A DNA stretch of 64,000 nucleotides from VRUE01 sp044867645 (GTDB lineage Bacteria > Actinomycetota > Thermoleophilia > Solirubrobacterales > 70-9): NCBI GenBank assembly GCA_044867645.1, contig JBIOVI010000045.1, forward strand, positions 1 to 64,000, written 5' to 3'. Below the pieces are notes generated by a model. It had not been told where the DNA came from and made no database searches. It was given only the letters and a program-made list of their open reading frames with translations. The translations under genes were made by a program, and so were the position numbers. Shown one piece after another: positions 16,625-25,921 of this stretch (position 1 is the stretch's first letter; every line of letters begins with the position of its first letter).

Positions 16625-19600
16625 GTGCGTCTGAGGAGGAGCAGGGGTTGGAGGGGTCGCCCACGCGACCAAAATGCTGCTCCGCTCTCGGCCCTGCTGC
16701 GTCACCCGCGCCGGGTCCTCGTCGCCGCTTTCGCAGTCCTCGTCGTCCTCGGCGCGCTTGGAACCGGAGTCGAGGGAAAGCTCAGCCCGACCAGTCTCGA
16801 AATTCCCGGCACCCCTTCCTCGCGAGCCAACCAGATGCTGCGCGAGCATTTCGGCGAAAGTGCGCCCTTCGTAATCCTCCTTCGAGGGCCGGCTGAGGCG
16901 ATCGACCGCCAGGGGCCGGAACTGATCCGGGCGCTGCGGCAAAACCCGACCGTGACGACCCTCTCGCCATGGGACTTGGGCTCGGTGCAGCGGCTTCGCC
17001 CCGATCCGCGCCGCGCGATCGTCATCGCCGACTTCCACGTCGGCATCGACGAGGCGGTCAACGAGACCGTCCCTGAACTGAACGAGATCCTGGCGACGAC
17101 TATCAGGCCGCCGGTCAGGCAGACCCAGACGGGCTTTGCGACGCTCTCCCGAGCAATTCAGGACGACTCGATCGACGCCACGGAGCGTGGCGAGCTGATC
17201 GCCCTACCGATCCTGCTGATCGTCCTGCTGATCGTCTTCCGATCGCCGGTTGCGGCTGCGATACCGCTTGCCTTCGGCGCCGTCACGGTGATCAGCTCGC
17301 GGGGGCTGCTCTCGATCCTCACCAACTGGTTCAGCGTCGACGCCTTTGCCCTCACCGTTTGCACGATGATGGGGTTGGCGCTCGGGGTCGACTACGCGCT
17401 GCTGATGGTCTCTCGCTTCCGGGAAGAGTTAGCCGGCGGCGCCGAGCCGCTCGAGGCCGCGCGGGCGACGCGGCGCACCGCCGGCCGTACCACCGTCTTT
17501 GCGGGGAGCACCCTGATGCTCTCGATGCTGGTGGCGTTCTTCATCGTCCCCGGCTCGCTGCTCGGCTCGCTCGCGGCGACGCTCGCGCTCGTCGTGGTGC
17601 TCAGCGTCCTTGTCGCTGTTGTGGCGGGGCCAGCCGTGCTGATCCTGCTCGGCCCCAACGTCGACCGTTGGCGGATCGGGCCGGCGCCGGGCGAAGGACG
17701 CTCGCGCTTGATGACCCTGGTCGCCGCCGCCCTCCGCCGCCCCGCCCCGGTTGCCCTCGCGATCGGCGCGATCCTGCTGTTGCTGGCAGTGCCGGCACTT
17801 GCCCTGAAGACGGGACCGCCGAGCCAGACGCAGCTCGCCCACGACGATCCCACCCGGAAAGACTTCGAACTGATCGAGCGGGCGATCGGTTCCGGCTACG
17901 ACGCGCCGTTCGTGATCGTCGCCAGCGCGGACCGCGGCACCATTACCGAACCCCGCCGTCTCGCGATCCTAAGTCGCTGGCAGCACCGGATCGCTGCCCA
18001 GCCCGGAGTGCAGACGGTGATCGGACCGGCCCAGGTTTCCCACGCTGTTGCGCCGCTACGGCAAGCGGGGGCTCTCTTCGCTTCTGGCACGGAAGCTGGG
18101 CCGCTGGCCCAGCTGGGGCGGCTGGGTCGCAATCTTGGACGTGCGGCAGCCGGCGTCGCTCAGCTCCGGGCGGGGGTATCGCAAGCCAGCTACGGTGCCA
18201 ACCTGCTTGCCGATGGCTCGGGCCGGGCGGAGGATGGGGCGACCCTGCTTGCCATGGGGCTGGCGCGGGCAAGTACGGGCAGCGAGCGAGCGGTGGGCGC
18301 CCTGCGAATCTTCGCCGACGGTACTCGTCGCTTGGCGGGAGCCCAGCATCGCGCGGCGCTGGCCTCGCTGCAGCTGAAGTTCTCGCTGCAAAGCCTGCCG
18401 ACCAATTTGCGGCGCAATGCGCTGATCCGCGCGCGGCATCTGCAGAAATCCCTCAACCAGAAAGCGCACGAGAAGCTGCCGAGCCTGCAGTCGCCGGCCC
18501 AGGAGGCTGACGAACAGCTTCACACCGCCCTCGCACAGCTCGAGGGAATGACCGTCGGCAAGAGCGACCCCAACTACGATCCGGCGCTGCAAGCCGTGCG
18601 CCGGGCACTGGCGGCGGTCAGCGGCACCGATCCGGCCACCCGCGCTCCCTTCGCGCCCGACTACGCGGGGATGCCGGCTGAGCTGGCGGCGTTGCAGGCG
18701 GGACTTGTCGAAGACGCGGGCGAATCGAAGCAGGTCACCGATTGGCTGGTCTCGGGAATCATCCTCCTGAAGCGGCTCAGCTCGGGCGCAAAGCAGCTCA
18801 ACGACGGGCTGCGCAAGCTCGAAGGCGCGGGTAAGAAACTCGCCCATGGCTCGGCCCGCCTCGCGCGCGCCGCCACCAGTCTTGGCGGTGGCTTGGCCCG
18901 GCTCGGCGCCGGGGCGACGGCGCTGGCGGACGGCATCTCCCGGCTTCGCGGCGGCGCTTCGGTGCTGGGGGAGAAACTCGCCGAAGGCTATAGCGCTTCC
19001 TATCCACTGCAGTCGGGCTTGAAGCAAGCGACGATCCAGGTGCTCACCAATACGGGGTCTTTGAATCGGCGGGCACGCCGTCTTCGCCATGCGGTCCCTG
19101 GCCTGTTCGACTCCGGCTACTTCGTCCTCTCCGCCTTGGACGGTGCCCGCCCGCGAGCGCGCGAGCGGGCGGCGACCGCGATCGACCTCGAGGGCGGCGG
19201 CCAGGCGGCGGCGATCCTGGTGATCTCCCGCTACACGTTCAATTCTCCTGGCTCGATCGCGCTCAACAAGCGCCTCGAGCGAGACGCGGTCTCGTTGGGA
19301 CGCGAAGCCGACCTCTCCACCGGAGTCGCCGGTGGCGCCGCCCAGCTCAACGACTACAGTCGCGTCACCCGAGAGCGGCTCCCCGTCGCCGTGGCCGCGA
19401 TCACCATCGCCACCTTCCTCGTCCTCGTCCTCGTCCTCCGCGCGCTGCCGCTGGCGGCGATCGCCGTCGGACTGAACCTGGCCACCGTAGCCGTCGCTTT
19501 CGGCATCCTCACCCTGTTGTTCAACCTGCCCGAGGACTGGCCGCTCGGCGGCCACACCTACGTCGACGCGGTCAGCGCGATCGCGATCTTCGGAGTCGTA

Positions 19601-19939
19601 TTCGGCCTCTCGATCGACTATGCGGTCTTTCTGCTGGTGCGGATGCGAGAGCACTATGACCGCGACGGCGACAATGCGAAGGCGATCGATTTTGGGCTGG
19701 AGAGAACCGCCAGGGTGATAACCGGCGCCGCGGCGATCATGATGGCGGTCTTCATCGCTTTTGTCGGTGCACCGATCGCTACGGTCAGCCAGCTCGGCGT
19801 CGGCCTGACGGTGGCTGTGCTGCTGGATGCCACCGTGGTTCGCATCGTCTTGTTGCCGGCCCTGATGCTGCTTATTGGCGACCGTGTGTGGTGGCTGCCG
19901 CGACCGCTGCACCGGGTGCTGCCACGACTCAACGTCTGA
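16625..19939 (+). CDS. MmpL/RND-family transporter (MmpL-2)
   Basis: A second RND transporter, 1104 residues, built like MmpL-1: two MMPL domains with the Asp-Tyr pair in ALGVDYALLMVSRFREEL and in GLSIDYAVFLLVRMREHYD, and a long helical insert (about residues 490-795) with repeats such as LADGISRLRGG. The insert is about 80 residues longer than in MmpL-1. Start GTG 16625 is 41 bases from the divergent family S member C; no clear ribosome site is seen. The stop is 69 bases before the first Mce gene on the same strand, suggesting cotranscription. Substrate is unknown; lipid traffic is inferred from the family and the Mce neighbours. Confidence 0.94.
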   Translation: MRLRRSRGWRGRPRDQNAAPLSALLRHPRRVLVAAFAVLVVLGALGTGVEGKLSPTSLEIPGTPSSRANQMLREHFGESAPFVILLRGPAEAIDRQGPELIRALRQNPTVTTLSPWDLGSVQRLRPDPRRAIVIADFHVGIDEAVNETVPELNEILATTIRPPVRQTQTGFATLSRAIQDDSIDATERGELIALPILLIVLLIVFRSPVAAAIPLAFGAVTVISSRGLLSILTNWFSVDAFALTVCTMMGLALGVDYALLMVSRFREELAGGAEPLEAARATRRTAGRTTVFAGSTLMLSMLVAFFIVPGSLLGSLAATLALVVVLSVLVAVVAGPAVLILLGPNVDRWRIGPAPGEGRSRLMTLVAAALRRPAPVALAIGAILLLLAVPALALKTGPPSQTQLAHDDPTRKDFELIERAIGSGYDAPFVIVASADRGTITEPRRLAILSRWQHRIAAQPGVQTVIGPAQVSHAVAPLRQAGALFASGTEAGPLAQLGRLGRNLGRAAAGVAQLRAGVSQASYGANLLADGSGRAEDGATLLAMGLARASTGSERAVGALRIFADGTRRLAGAQHRAALASLQLKFSLQSLPTNLRRNALIRARHLQKSLNQKAHEKLPSLQSPAQEADEQLHTALAQLEGMTVGKSDPNYDPALQAVRRALAAVSGTDPATRAPFAPDYAGMPAELAALQAGLVEDAGESKQVTDWLVSGIILLKRLSSGAKQLNDGLRKLEGAGKKLAHGSARLARAATSLGGGLARLGAGATALADGISRLRGGASVLGEKLAEGYSASYPLQSGLKQATIQVLTNTGSLNRRARRLRHAVPGLFDSGYFVLSALDGARPRARERAATAIDLEGGGQAAAILVISRYTFNSPGSIALNKRLERDAVSLGREADLSTGVAGGAAQLNDYSRVTRERLPVAVAAITIATFLVLVLVLRALPLAAIAVGLNLATVAVAFGILTLLFNLPEDWPLGGHTYVDAVSAIAIFGVVFGLSIDYAVFLLVRMREHYDRDGDNAKAIDFGLERTARVITGAAAIMMAVFIAFVGAPIATVSQLGVGLTVAVLLDATVVRIVLLPALMLLIGDRVWWLPRPLHRVLPRLNV

Positions 19940-20008
19940 GCACGCGTCATGCGTGGAATGCAGGCGCGTTGACTTCGAGTTAAGCCAAGTCCCGGCCAAG
20001 CGTGCCGA

Positions 20009-21484
20009 GTGGTCGCTCGGATACGATTCGGCAGCTTGTTCCTCCGGTACGGAGGCGGGGGAAACCGCAAGCGACGATCCGTGGCTGCCAAACCCTTAGG
20101 CGAGGAGAAAGGTCCGGCAAAAGCCCGGGGGGTCACGCCCGCCCGCGCCGCGGTCATCGCTGCCCTCGCGATCGTCGTTCTCGCCCTTGCAGTTGTGCTC
20201 TTCGGTGGCGGTGGCGGCCACAAGTACGACCTGGTGTTCCAGAACGCCAGCCAGCTCGTGCCGGACAACCAGGTGCTGATCGGCGGCCAGGCGGTCGGTT
20301 CGGTGGAAAGCATCAGCCTCACCGACGACAACCTGGCGAAGATCGAGGTCAGCGTCGACCAGCAACTCCACGAGGGCAGCACCGCCGTGATCCGCGCCAC
20401 CTCGCTCTCGGGCGTTGCCAATCACTACATCTCGATCAGCCCCGGGCCGAACAGCAACCCGGAGCTCGACGACGGCGCCACTCTCGGGCTCGGCTCAACC
20501 ACGACCGAGGTCGATCTCGACCAGTTCTTCAACACCTTCCCCAACCCGGTGCGCCGCGCCCTCGGCGAGTTCATCCGCGGCAACGCCGAACAGTTCTCGG
20601 ATCGCGGCAAGGAGGCGAACCAGACCTTCAAGTACTTCGCCCCCGCGCTCAACCGGACCAGCGCCTTCGTAGGTGAGCTGAATGCCGACCAGAAGCTGTT
20701 CGAGCGCTTCATCGTCAGCTCCAGCAAGCTGGCCACGGCGGTCGCCGCGAGGGGGAACGAGCTATCGAGCGCGATTTCCAATGCCAGCACGGCGTTCGCC
20801 TCGATCGCCAGCCAGAACCGAGCGTTCAGCGAGTCGCTGCAATTGCTGCCCCCGTTCATGCGCCAGAGCAACACCACCTTCGTCAATCTGCGCGCCGCCC
20901 TCGATGACATCGACCCGCTGATCGAAACCGCCAAGCCCGCGACCAAGAACCTGGCGCCGTTCCTGAGCGAACTGCGGCCGGTCCTCTCCAAAGCGGTGCC
21001 TGTCTTCAAGAACCTCCGTCTCACCGCCAGTCGCAAGGGCTTTGCCAACGACACCGCCGAAGCGCTCGCAGCCCTGCCGGATGTGCAGCAGCGGGCCTCG
21101 AAGGCCTTTCCACACGCCGAGCAGGGGATCGAGGACTTCCAGCCCAACCTCAACTTCGCCCGTGCCTACACGCCAGACATCTTCAACGGCTTCGGCAAGC
21201 TCGGCCAGATCACCGCTTACTACGACGGAAACGGCCATTACGCCCGCACCCAGATCAACTTGAACCTCTTCAGGCGCAATAGCGGCAATGGCGTCCTGGA
21301 ACCGATCCCGCCGAGCGAGCAGGCCTCGATCTACGCCGAATCGGCCACGGTCAGGCGTCCTTGCCCCGGCGGCGCCACCCAGCCCGCGCCGGATGGCTCT
21401 AACCCGTTCACCGACCCGCCCTTCGCGGGCTCCAGCGTCAGTCCATCGGAATGCGACCCGGCCGACGCGCCCCCCGGACCATGA
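20009..21484 (+). CDS. Mce/MlaD-domain protein 1 of 6
   Basis: First of six consecutive Mce proteins, 491 residues. A basic cytoplasmic N-terminus, one membrane helix (AAVIAALAIVVLALAVVLFGG), the Mce/MlaD beta-barrel domain (about residues 75-150: YDLVFQNASQLVPDNQVLIG, then GQAVGSVESI), and a long helical C-terminal part with a proline-rich tail. Such proteins form hexameric tunnels for lipids between membranes or through the envelope. The start is uncertain: GTG 20009 is listed, GTG 20081 would remove 24 residues. The stop overlaps the next start (ATGA). Confidence 0.9.
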   Translation: MVARIRFGSLFLRYGGGGNRKRRSVAAKPLGEEKGPAKARGVTPARAAVIAALAIVVLALAVVLFGGGGGHKYDLVFQNASQLVPDNQVLIGGQAVGSVESISLTDDNLAKIEVSVDQQLHEGSTAVIRATSLSGVANHYISISPGPNSNPELDDGATLGLGSTTTEVDLDQFFNTFPNPVRRALGEFIRGNAEQFSDRGKEANQTFKYFAPALNRTSAFVGELNADQKLFERFIVSSSKLATAVAARGNELSSAISNASTAFASIASQNRAFSESLQLLPPFMRQSNTTFVNLRAALDDIDPLIETAKPATKNLAPFLSELRPVLSKAVPVFKNLRLTASRKGFANDTAEALAALPDVQQRASKAFPHAEQGIEDFQPNLNFARAYTPDIFNGFGKLGQITAYYDGNGHYARTQINLNLFRRNSGNGVLEPIPPSEQASIYAESATVRRPCPGGATQPAPDGSNPFTDPPFAGSSVSPSECDPADAPPGP

Positions 21485-23001
21485 GAAAACTGCTGATAGC
21501 AGCCGGCGTGGTGGCGGCGATCGTCGTCCTGGTCGTGCTGCTCAGCGGGGGGGGCAACGGCAACGCCTATGTCGTCCGCGGGATCTTCGACAGCGGCGGC
21601 TTCATGGTCAAGGGCGAGGAAGTGCGGGTCGCGGGGGCGACGGTTGGCGAAATCGAATCGGTCGACGTGACGATGCCGGGTGAGATCGACAGCTACGAGG
21701 ACGGAAAGCCCCAAGCAGTGCCTGGCAAAGCGGTGATCGTGATGAAGATCGAAGACCCCGGCTTCCAGGACTTCCGCCGCGATGCCAGCTGCTTGATCCG
21801 TCCGCAGTCGCTGATCGGCGAGAAGTTCGTCGATTGCCGCCCGACTCTCCCTCGCGCCCCGGGTTCGCCCCCACCTCCCGCACTAAAGAAGATCCCCGAC
21901 GGAGAACCCGGAGCCGGCCAGTACCTGCTGCCGGTCGAGAACAACAGCACCAGCGTCGACCCGGACCTGATCAACAACATCCAGCAGCTCCCTTACGCAC
22001 AGCGCTTCCGCTTGATCTTCAACGAACTGGGTGCCTCGCTTGCCGGTCGTGGCGAAGACCTCGAAGAGGTCGTCAAGCGTGCCAACCCGGTACTGCGCGA
22101 CACCGATCGCCTCTTCGGCATCCTCAGTCAGCAACGCGACCAGCTGGCCCAGCTCGCCTCCGATTCCGAGGAGATACTCGGGCCGTTCTCGCGCGTCCGC
22201 ACCAGTGTCGCCGGCTTCTTCACCAACGCGGGGGCGGCGGGGCAGGCCAGCTCCGAAAAAGGTGCGGCGTTGGAAGCGTCGCTGCGCAAATTCCCCGCTT
22301 TCCTGCGCGAGCTGAGGCAGACGATGGGGAGTCTCGAAGGCTTCTCCAACGCCGCCGCTCCGGTCTTCGCCGACCTCGGCAAGGCCGCACCCTCGCTGAC
22401 CAGCGCCACCCGTGCCCTAACCCCCTTCTCCGCCGCCTCGACCGTTTCGCTGAAGTCGCTGGGCGCGACCGGTGAGGTGCTGGGTCCGAAGCTGCGCGCC
22501 GCCGACCCGATCGTCCGCAAGCTGGGCGATCTTGGCCGCAGCGGCGTCAGTCCAACCACCAACCTGGCCCAGCTCCTGACCAGCACGCGTAAGACCGGCG
22601 GCTTCGACGGTCTCGTCGATCTGATCTACAACAGTGCCGCTACGACGAACGAATTCGATCAGTTCGGCCATTTCGCTCGTACCCTTCCGGCGCTCACCAA
22701 CTGCGTCGACTACGTCACCGAACCGACCAGCGGCTGCTCCGCCAACTTCAACGGCCCGTTCGCCCGCTCCACTGCCTCCGCCTCCGACGCGTTGGAGCTC
22801 TACATGCAACTTCAGGAAGAGCTCAACGGCGAAACGGGCGGAACCTCCGCGGATTCGAGCGCCGCCAAGTCGTTTTCGCCCGCCCCACCGGCGCGGGCTC
22901 CCGCCCCGGCGCCCAGTCTCGGCGAAGGCGAAGAGCTCGGCGCCAACGCTAAGCCTTCCACTCCGCAGCGTGCCCTCCTCGACTACCTCCTGGGCCCATG
23001 A
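21481..23001 (+). CDS. Mce/MlaD-domain protein 2 of 6
   Basis: 506 residues: an N-terminal membrane helix beginning almost at residue 1 (MRKLLIAAGVVAAIVVLVVL), the Mce domain (VRGIFDSGGFMVKGEEVRVAG, VGEIESVDVT), an extended insertion with cysteines in DASCLIRPQ and KFVDCRPT, then a long helical region (LEEVVKRANPVLRDTDRLFGIL) and a proline/alanine-rich C-terminus. The ATG at 21481 overlaps the preceding stop. The insertion (about residues 60-80) distinguishes it from the other five. Confidence 0.92.
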   Translation: MRKLLIAAGVVAAIVVLVVLLSGGGNGNAYVVRGIFDSGGFMVKGEEVRVAGATVGEIESVDVTMPGEIDSYEDGKPQAVPGKAVIVMKIEDPGFQDFRRDASCLIRPQSLIGEKFVDCRPTLPRAPGSPPPPALKKIPDGEPGAGQYLLPVENNSTSVDPDLINNIQQLPYAQRFRLIFNELGASLAGRGEDLEEVVKRANPVLRDTDRLFGILSQQRDQLAQLASDSEEILGPFSRVRTSVAGFFTNAGAAGQASSEKGAALEASLRKFPAFLRELRQTMGSLEGFSNAAAPVFADLGKAAPSLTSATRALTPFSAASTVSLKSLGATGEVLGPKLRAADPIVRKLGDLGRSGVSPTTNLAQLLTSTRKTGGFDGLVDLIYNSAATTNEFDQFGHFARTLPALTNCVDYVTEPTSGCSANFNGPFARSTASASDALELYMQLQEELNGETGGTSADSSAAKSFSPAPPARAPAPAPSLGEGEELGANAKPSTPQRALLDYLLGP

Positions 23002-24413
23002 GGAATCGCAGCGGCATACAGGGAGTGGCGAGCAGCCCAGTGATCGTCGGCGCGGTAACCGTGCTGGTCGTGATCGTCGCCGTTTTCCTCGCCTACAACG
23101 CCAACAACGGCCTTCCCTTCGTCTCCACCTATGACCTCAAGGCCAGGGTGCCGAACGCGAACGCGCTGGTGAAAGGCAACGAGGTGCGGATCGGTGGCGC
23201 GCGGGTCGGCGTAATCAGGTCGGTGGCACCGATTCAGCTCGGCGACGGGCGCATCGCGGCCGAACTCGAACTCAAGCTCGACAAAAGCGCCGAACCGATC
23301 CCGAGCAACTCGACGATGATCATCCGCCCCAAATCGCCGCTCGGGTTGAAGTACCTGCAGATCGTCCCGGGCGACTCCTCCGACGGCCTAGAGGCGGGGG
23401 AAACGATCCCGCTCGCGGCCGCTCGCCCCGAACCGGTCGACATCGACCAGTTCTTCGACATGTTCGACGAGAAGACTCGAACCGCGATCCAGCGCAGCCA
23501 GGCTGGATTCGGCAACGCCCTCGCCGGTCGTGGCCCCCAGTTCAACGCCGGCATCGGTGCCCTGCGCCTGCTCGCCGAAAGCGCCCCGCCCGTTCTCAGC
23601 GCGATCGTCGCGCCGAACACCAACTTCGGCGGTTTTTGGCGGGCACTGGAGAATCTTTCGGCGACGGTCGCCCCGGTGGCCGAGACCCAGGCGACCCTCT
23701 TCGTCGCGCTCGACCGCACCTTCGCCGCCTTCGCCCGGGTCTCGCGACCGTTCATCCAGGAAACCATCGTCAAAGGGCCGCCGACCCTCGACGCCGTGAC
23801 CGCCGACCTACCGGCGCTGCGGCCGTTTTTCCACAGCTCCGAACGCTTTTTCACGGCGCTTAAGCCGGGCGCGCGGGCTCTGGGCGAAACCTCGCCGACC
23901 ATCGACGCCGCGCTGCGCGCGGGGATACCTGCTCTGAACCGCACGCCGGCGCTTTATGCGCAGCTGACCCCGACCGCGGAAGCCCTGCTCGACTTCCAAG
24001 GCGATCCGGGCGTCGTCAACGGCCTCGATCTGCTGATCGACACCAACGAAGTGCTCGACCCCTCGCTCAGGTTCCTCACTCCCGCCCAGACCACCTGCAA
24101 TTACCTCAGCCTCGTGTTCAAGAACCTGTCCGACGCATTCAGCGAATCGAATGGCAACGGAAACTGGCTCGGGCTGATCGCCTTCGAGCCGCCGGACGGG
24201 CCCAACGCGGAGTCGGGTCCCGCCTCAGCGCCGGCGAACGGACCCGAAGGAAGGAACCACCTCCACTTCAACCCCTACCCGAGGACCGCCGCTCCCGGCC
24301 AGGACGGGGTCTGCGAAGCCGGCAACGAGCGCTATGCGGGTGGCAGGACGACGATCGGAAAGTCGCCCAGCCTGTGGGGCACCAGAACCACCAATGAGGA
24401 AGAAGAAGGCTGA
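22998..24413 (+). CDS. Mce/MlaD-domain protein 3 of 6
   Basis: 471 residues with one membrane helix (VIVGAVTVLVVIVAVFLAYN), the Mce domain (about residues 45-125: YDLKARVPNANALVKGNEVR and PLGLKYLQIVPGDSSDG) and a helical arm. A C-terminal region has cysteines in QTTCNYLS and DGVCEAGNE. Overlaps both neighbours by one to four bases. Confidence 0.92.
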   Translation: MRNRSGIQGVASSPVIVGAVTVLVVIVAVFLAYNANNGLPFVSTYDLKARVPNANALVKGNEVRIGGARVGVIRSVAPIQLGDGRIAAELELKLDKSAEPIPSNSTMIIRPKSPLGLKYLQIVPGDSSDGLEAGETIPLAAARPEPVDIDQFFDMFDEKTRTAIQRSQAGFGNALAGRGPQFNAGIGALRLLAESAPPVLSAIVAPNTNFGGFWRALENLSATVAPVAETQATLFVALDRTFAAFARVSRPFIQETIVKGPPTLDAVTADLPALRPFFHSSERFFTALKPGARALGETSPTIDAALRAGIPALNRTPALYAQLTPTAEALLDFQGDPGVVNGLDLLIDTNEVLDPSLRFLTPAQTTCNYLSLVFKNLSDAFSESNGNGNWLGLIAFEPPDGPNAESGPASAPANGPEGRNHLHFNPYPRTAAPGQDGVCEAGNERYAGGRTTIGKSPSLWGTRTTNEEEEG

Positions 24414-25921
24414 TGGGACGCCTGCCTGAGCGCGACACCAGGGTCGGGGCCACCGACAGTCGCTTCAAATGGCGGCCGAGCAACGCGATGATCGCGGTGA
24501 TCTTCATCTTCGTCTTCACGGTCGGGCCCTACCTGGCCTTCACCAAACACGTCCCCTTCACCGGTTACGGCTACACGCTGAGCGCCACCTTCTCGAACGG
24601 GGTCAACATCTCCACCAACTCGCCCGTGCGGATCGCCGGCGTCGACATCGGCAAAGTGATCGAAGTCGGTCGCGACGGCGACAACACCAAGGTCACCTTC
24701 ACCGTCGAAGGCAAGGGCCGGCCGATCCACGACGACGCCTTTGCCGAGATCCGGCCGCGGATCTTTCTCGAGGGCAACTTCTTCGTCGACCTCGACCCGG
24801 GCAGCCCGAGCGCGGCGGAGATGGACAGCGGCGCGACGATCCCAACCAGCCGCACCTCGACCGCGGTCCAGCTCGACGAGATCCTGACGGCGCTGCAGTC
24901 GCCGGTCCGCGCCGACCTCAGCCGCCTGCTGGAGGGTCTGGGCACCGCGTTCAACCGCAAGCCGACCGCGGCCGAAGACGCCACCCAGCTGCCCGAGGTG
25001 AAAGGCAAGACCGGCGCCGAAGGCATCAACGGAGCCTTCCTGTACGGCGGTCCCGCTGGGCGCTACAGCGCCCAGGTCACCAACGCCTTGCTCGGTACCG
25101 ACCCCGGCGACCTCGCCCGCCTCGTCGCCGGCGCGGGCCGGGCGTTTGGCGCCTTCGCCAACCGCGAGGAGGACCTGCAGGGTCTGATCGTCAACTTCAA
25201 TACCTTCACCGGCGCCCTCGCCGCCCAGTCGGCGAACCTCTCGACCACGATCCACCGCCTCGCGCCTACGTTGAGGACCGGCCGCAAGTCACTGGTAAGC
25301 CTCAACCGGACGCTGCCGGCACTGCGCGCCTACTCGATCGAACTCCGCCCGGCCGTCGCCGAGCTACCGGCCTTCATCGCCGCGGGCAAACCGTGGATCG
25401 CGCAGGCCAGGCCGCTGTTCTCCGGCAAAGAGCTCGGCGGGGTCGCCAAGCTGCTGCGCGAAGCGACGCCCGGCCTTGCCGGGGCGGCCCAGGCTGGAAA
25501 GGCGAACACGATTCCGCAGATCAACCGCCTCAGTCTCTGCACGAGCAAGGTTTTCGTGCCGACCGGAAACCAGACGATCGGAGACCGCTTCAGCACCGGC
25601 GGTCCCAACTACCGCGAGTTCTTCTACTACCTGGTCAACTTCGCCGGCGCCGGCCAGAACTTCGACGGCAACGGCCCCTACCTGCGCGCTCAGACGGGCG
25701 CCGGCAACGTGCTTACCAGGCAGGAGAACCCGTCGGGCAACCTCAGCACCGACAAACAGGACTTCGCCTACGCGGTCGCACCGCCGCTCGGGGTACAGCC
25801 GCAGCTCGGCGGCCGGCCGCCGAAGAAGCCGGATGTGCGCTGTTCCACGAACCCCGTCCCCGACGTCAACGGGCCCCTGGGCCAGATTGGCGCTCCGAGC
25901 TTGACTGCGGTGGGCCCATGA
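24413..25921 (+). CDS. Mce/MlaD-domain protein 4 of 6
   Basis: 502 residues: membrane helix MIAVIFIFVFTVGPYLAF, Mce domain (YTLSATFSNGVNISTNSPVR; VDIGKVIEVGRDGDNTKV; FLEGNFFVDLDPGSPSAAEM) and a long helical region. A C-terminal domain includes SLCTSKVFVPTGN and VRCSTNPVPD. Start ATG 24413 shares bases with the previous stop. All six Mce proteins have different lengths and clearly diverged sequences, as in canonical MceA-F sets. Confidence 0.92.
   Translation: MGRLPERDTRVGATDSRFKWRPSNAMIAVIFIFVFTVGPYLAFTKHVPFTGYGYTLSATFSNGVNISTNSPVRIAGVDIGKVIEVGRDGDNTKVTFTVEGKGRPIHDDAFAEIRPRIFLEGNFFVDLDPGSPSAAEMDSGATIPTSRTSTAVQLDEILTALQSPVRADLSRLLEGLGTAFNRKPTAAEDATQLPEVKGKTGAEGINGAFLYGGPAGRYSAQVTNALLGTDPGDLARLVAGAGRAFGAFANREEDLQGLIVNFNTFTGALAAQSANLSTTIHRLAPTLRTGRKSLVSLNRTLPALRAYSIELRPAVAELPAFIAAGKPWIAQARPLFSGKELGGVAKLLREATPGLAGAAQAGKANTIPQINRLSLCTSKVFVPTGNQTIGDRFSTGGPNYREFFYYLVNFAGAGQNFDGNGPYLRAQTGAGNVLTRQENPSGNLSTDKQDFAYAVAPPLGVQPQLGGRPPKKPDVRCSTNPVPDVNGPLGQIGAPSLTAVGP

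Noticed and set aside
18056..19999. 647-codon minus-strand frame opposite MmpL-2
   Set aside because: Antisense shadow rich in Arg, Gln and His; no recognisable domain.
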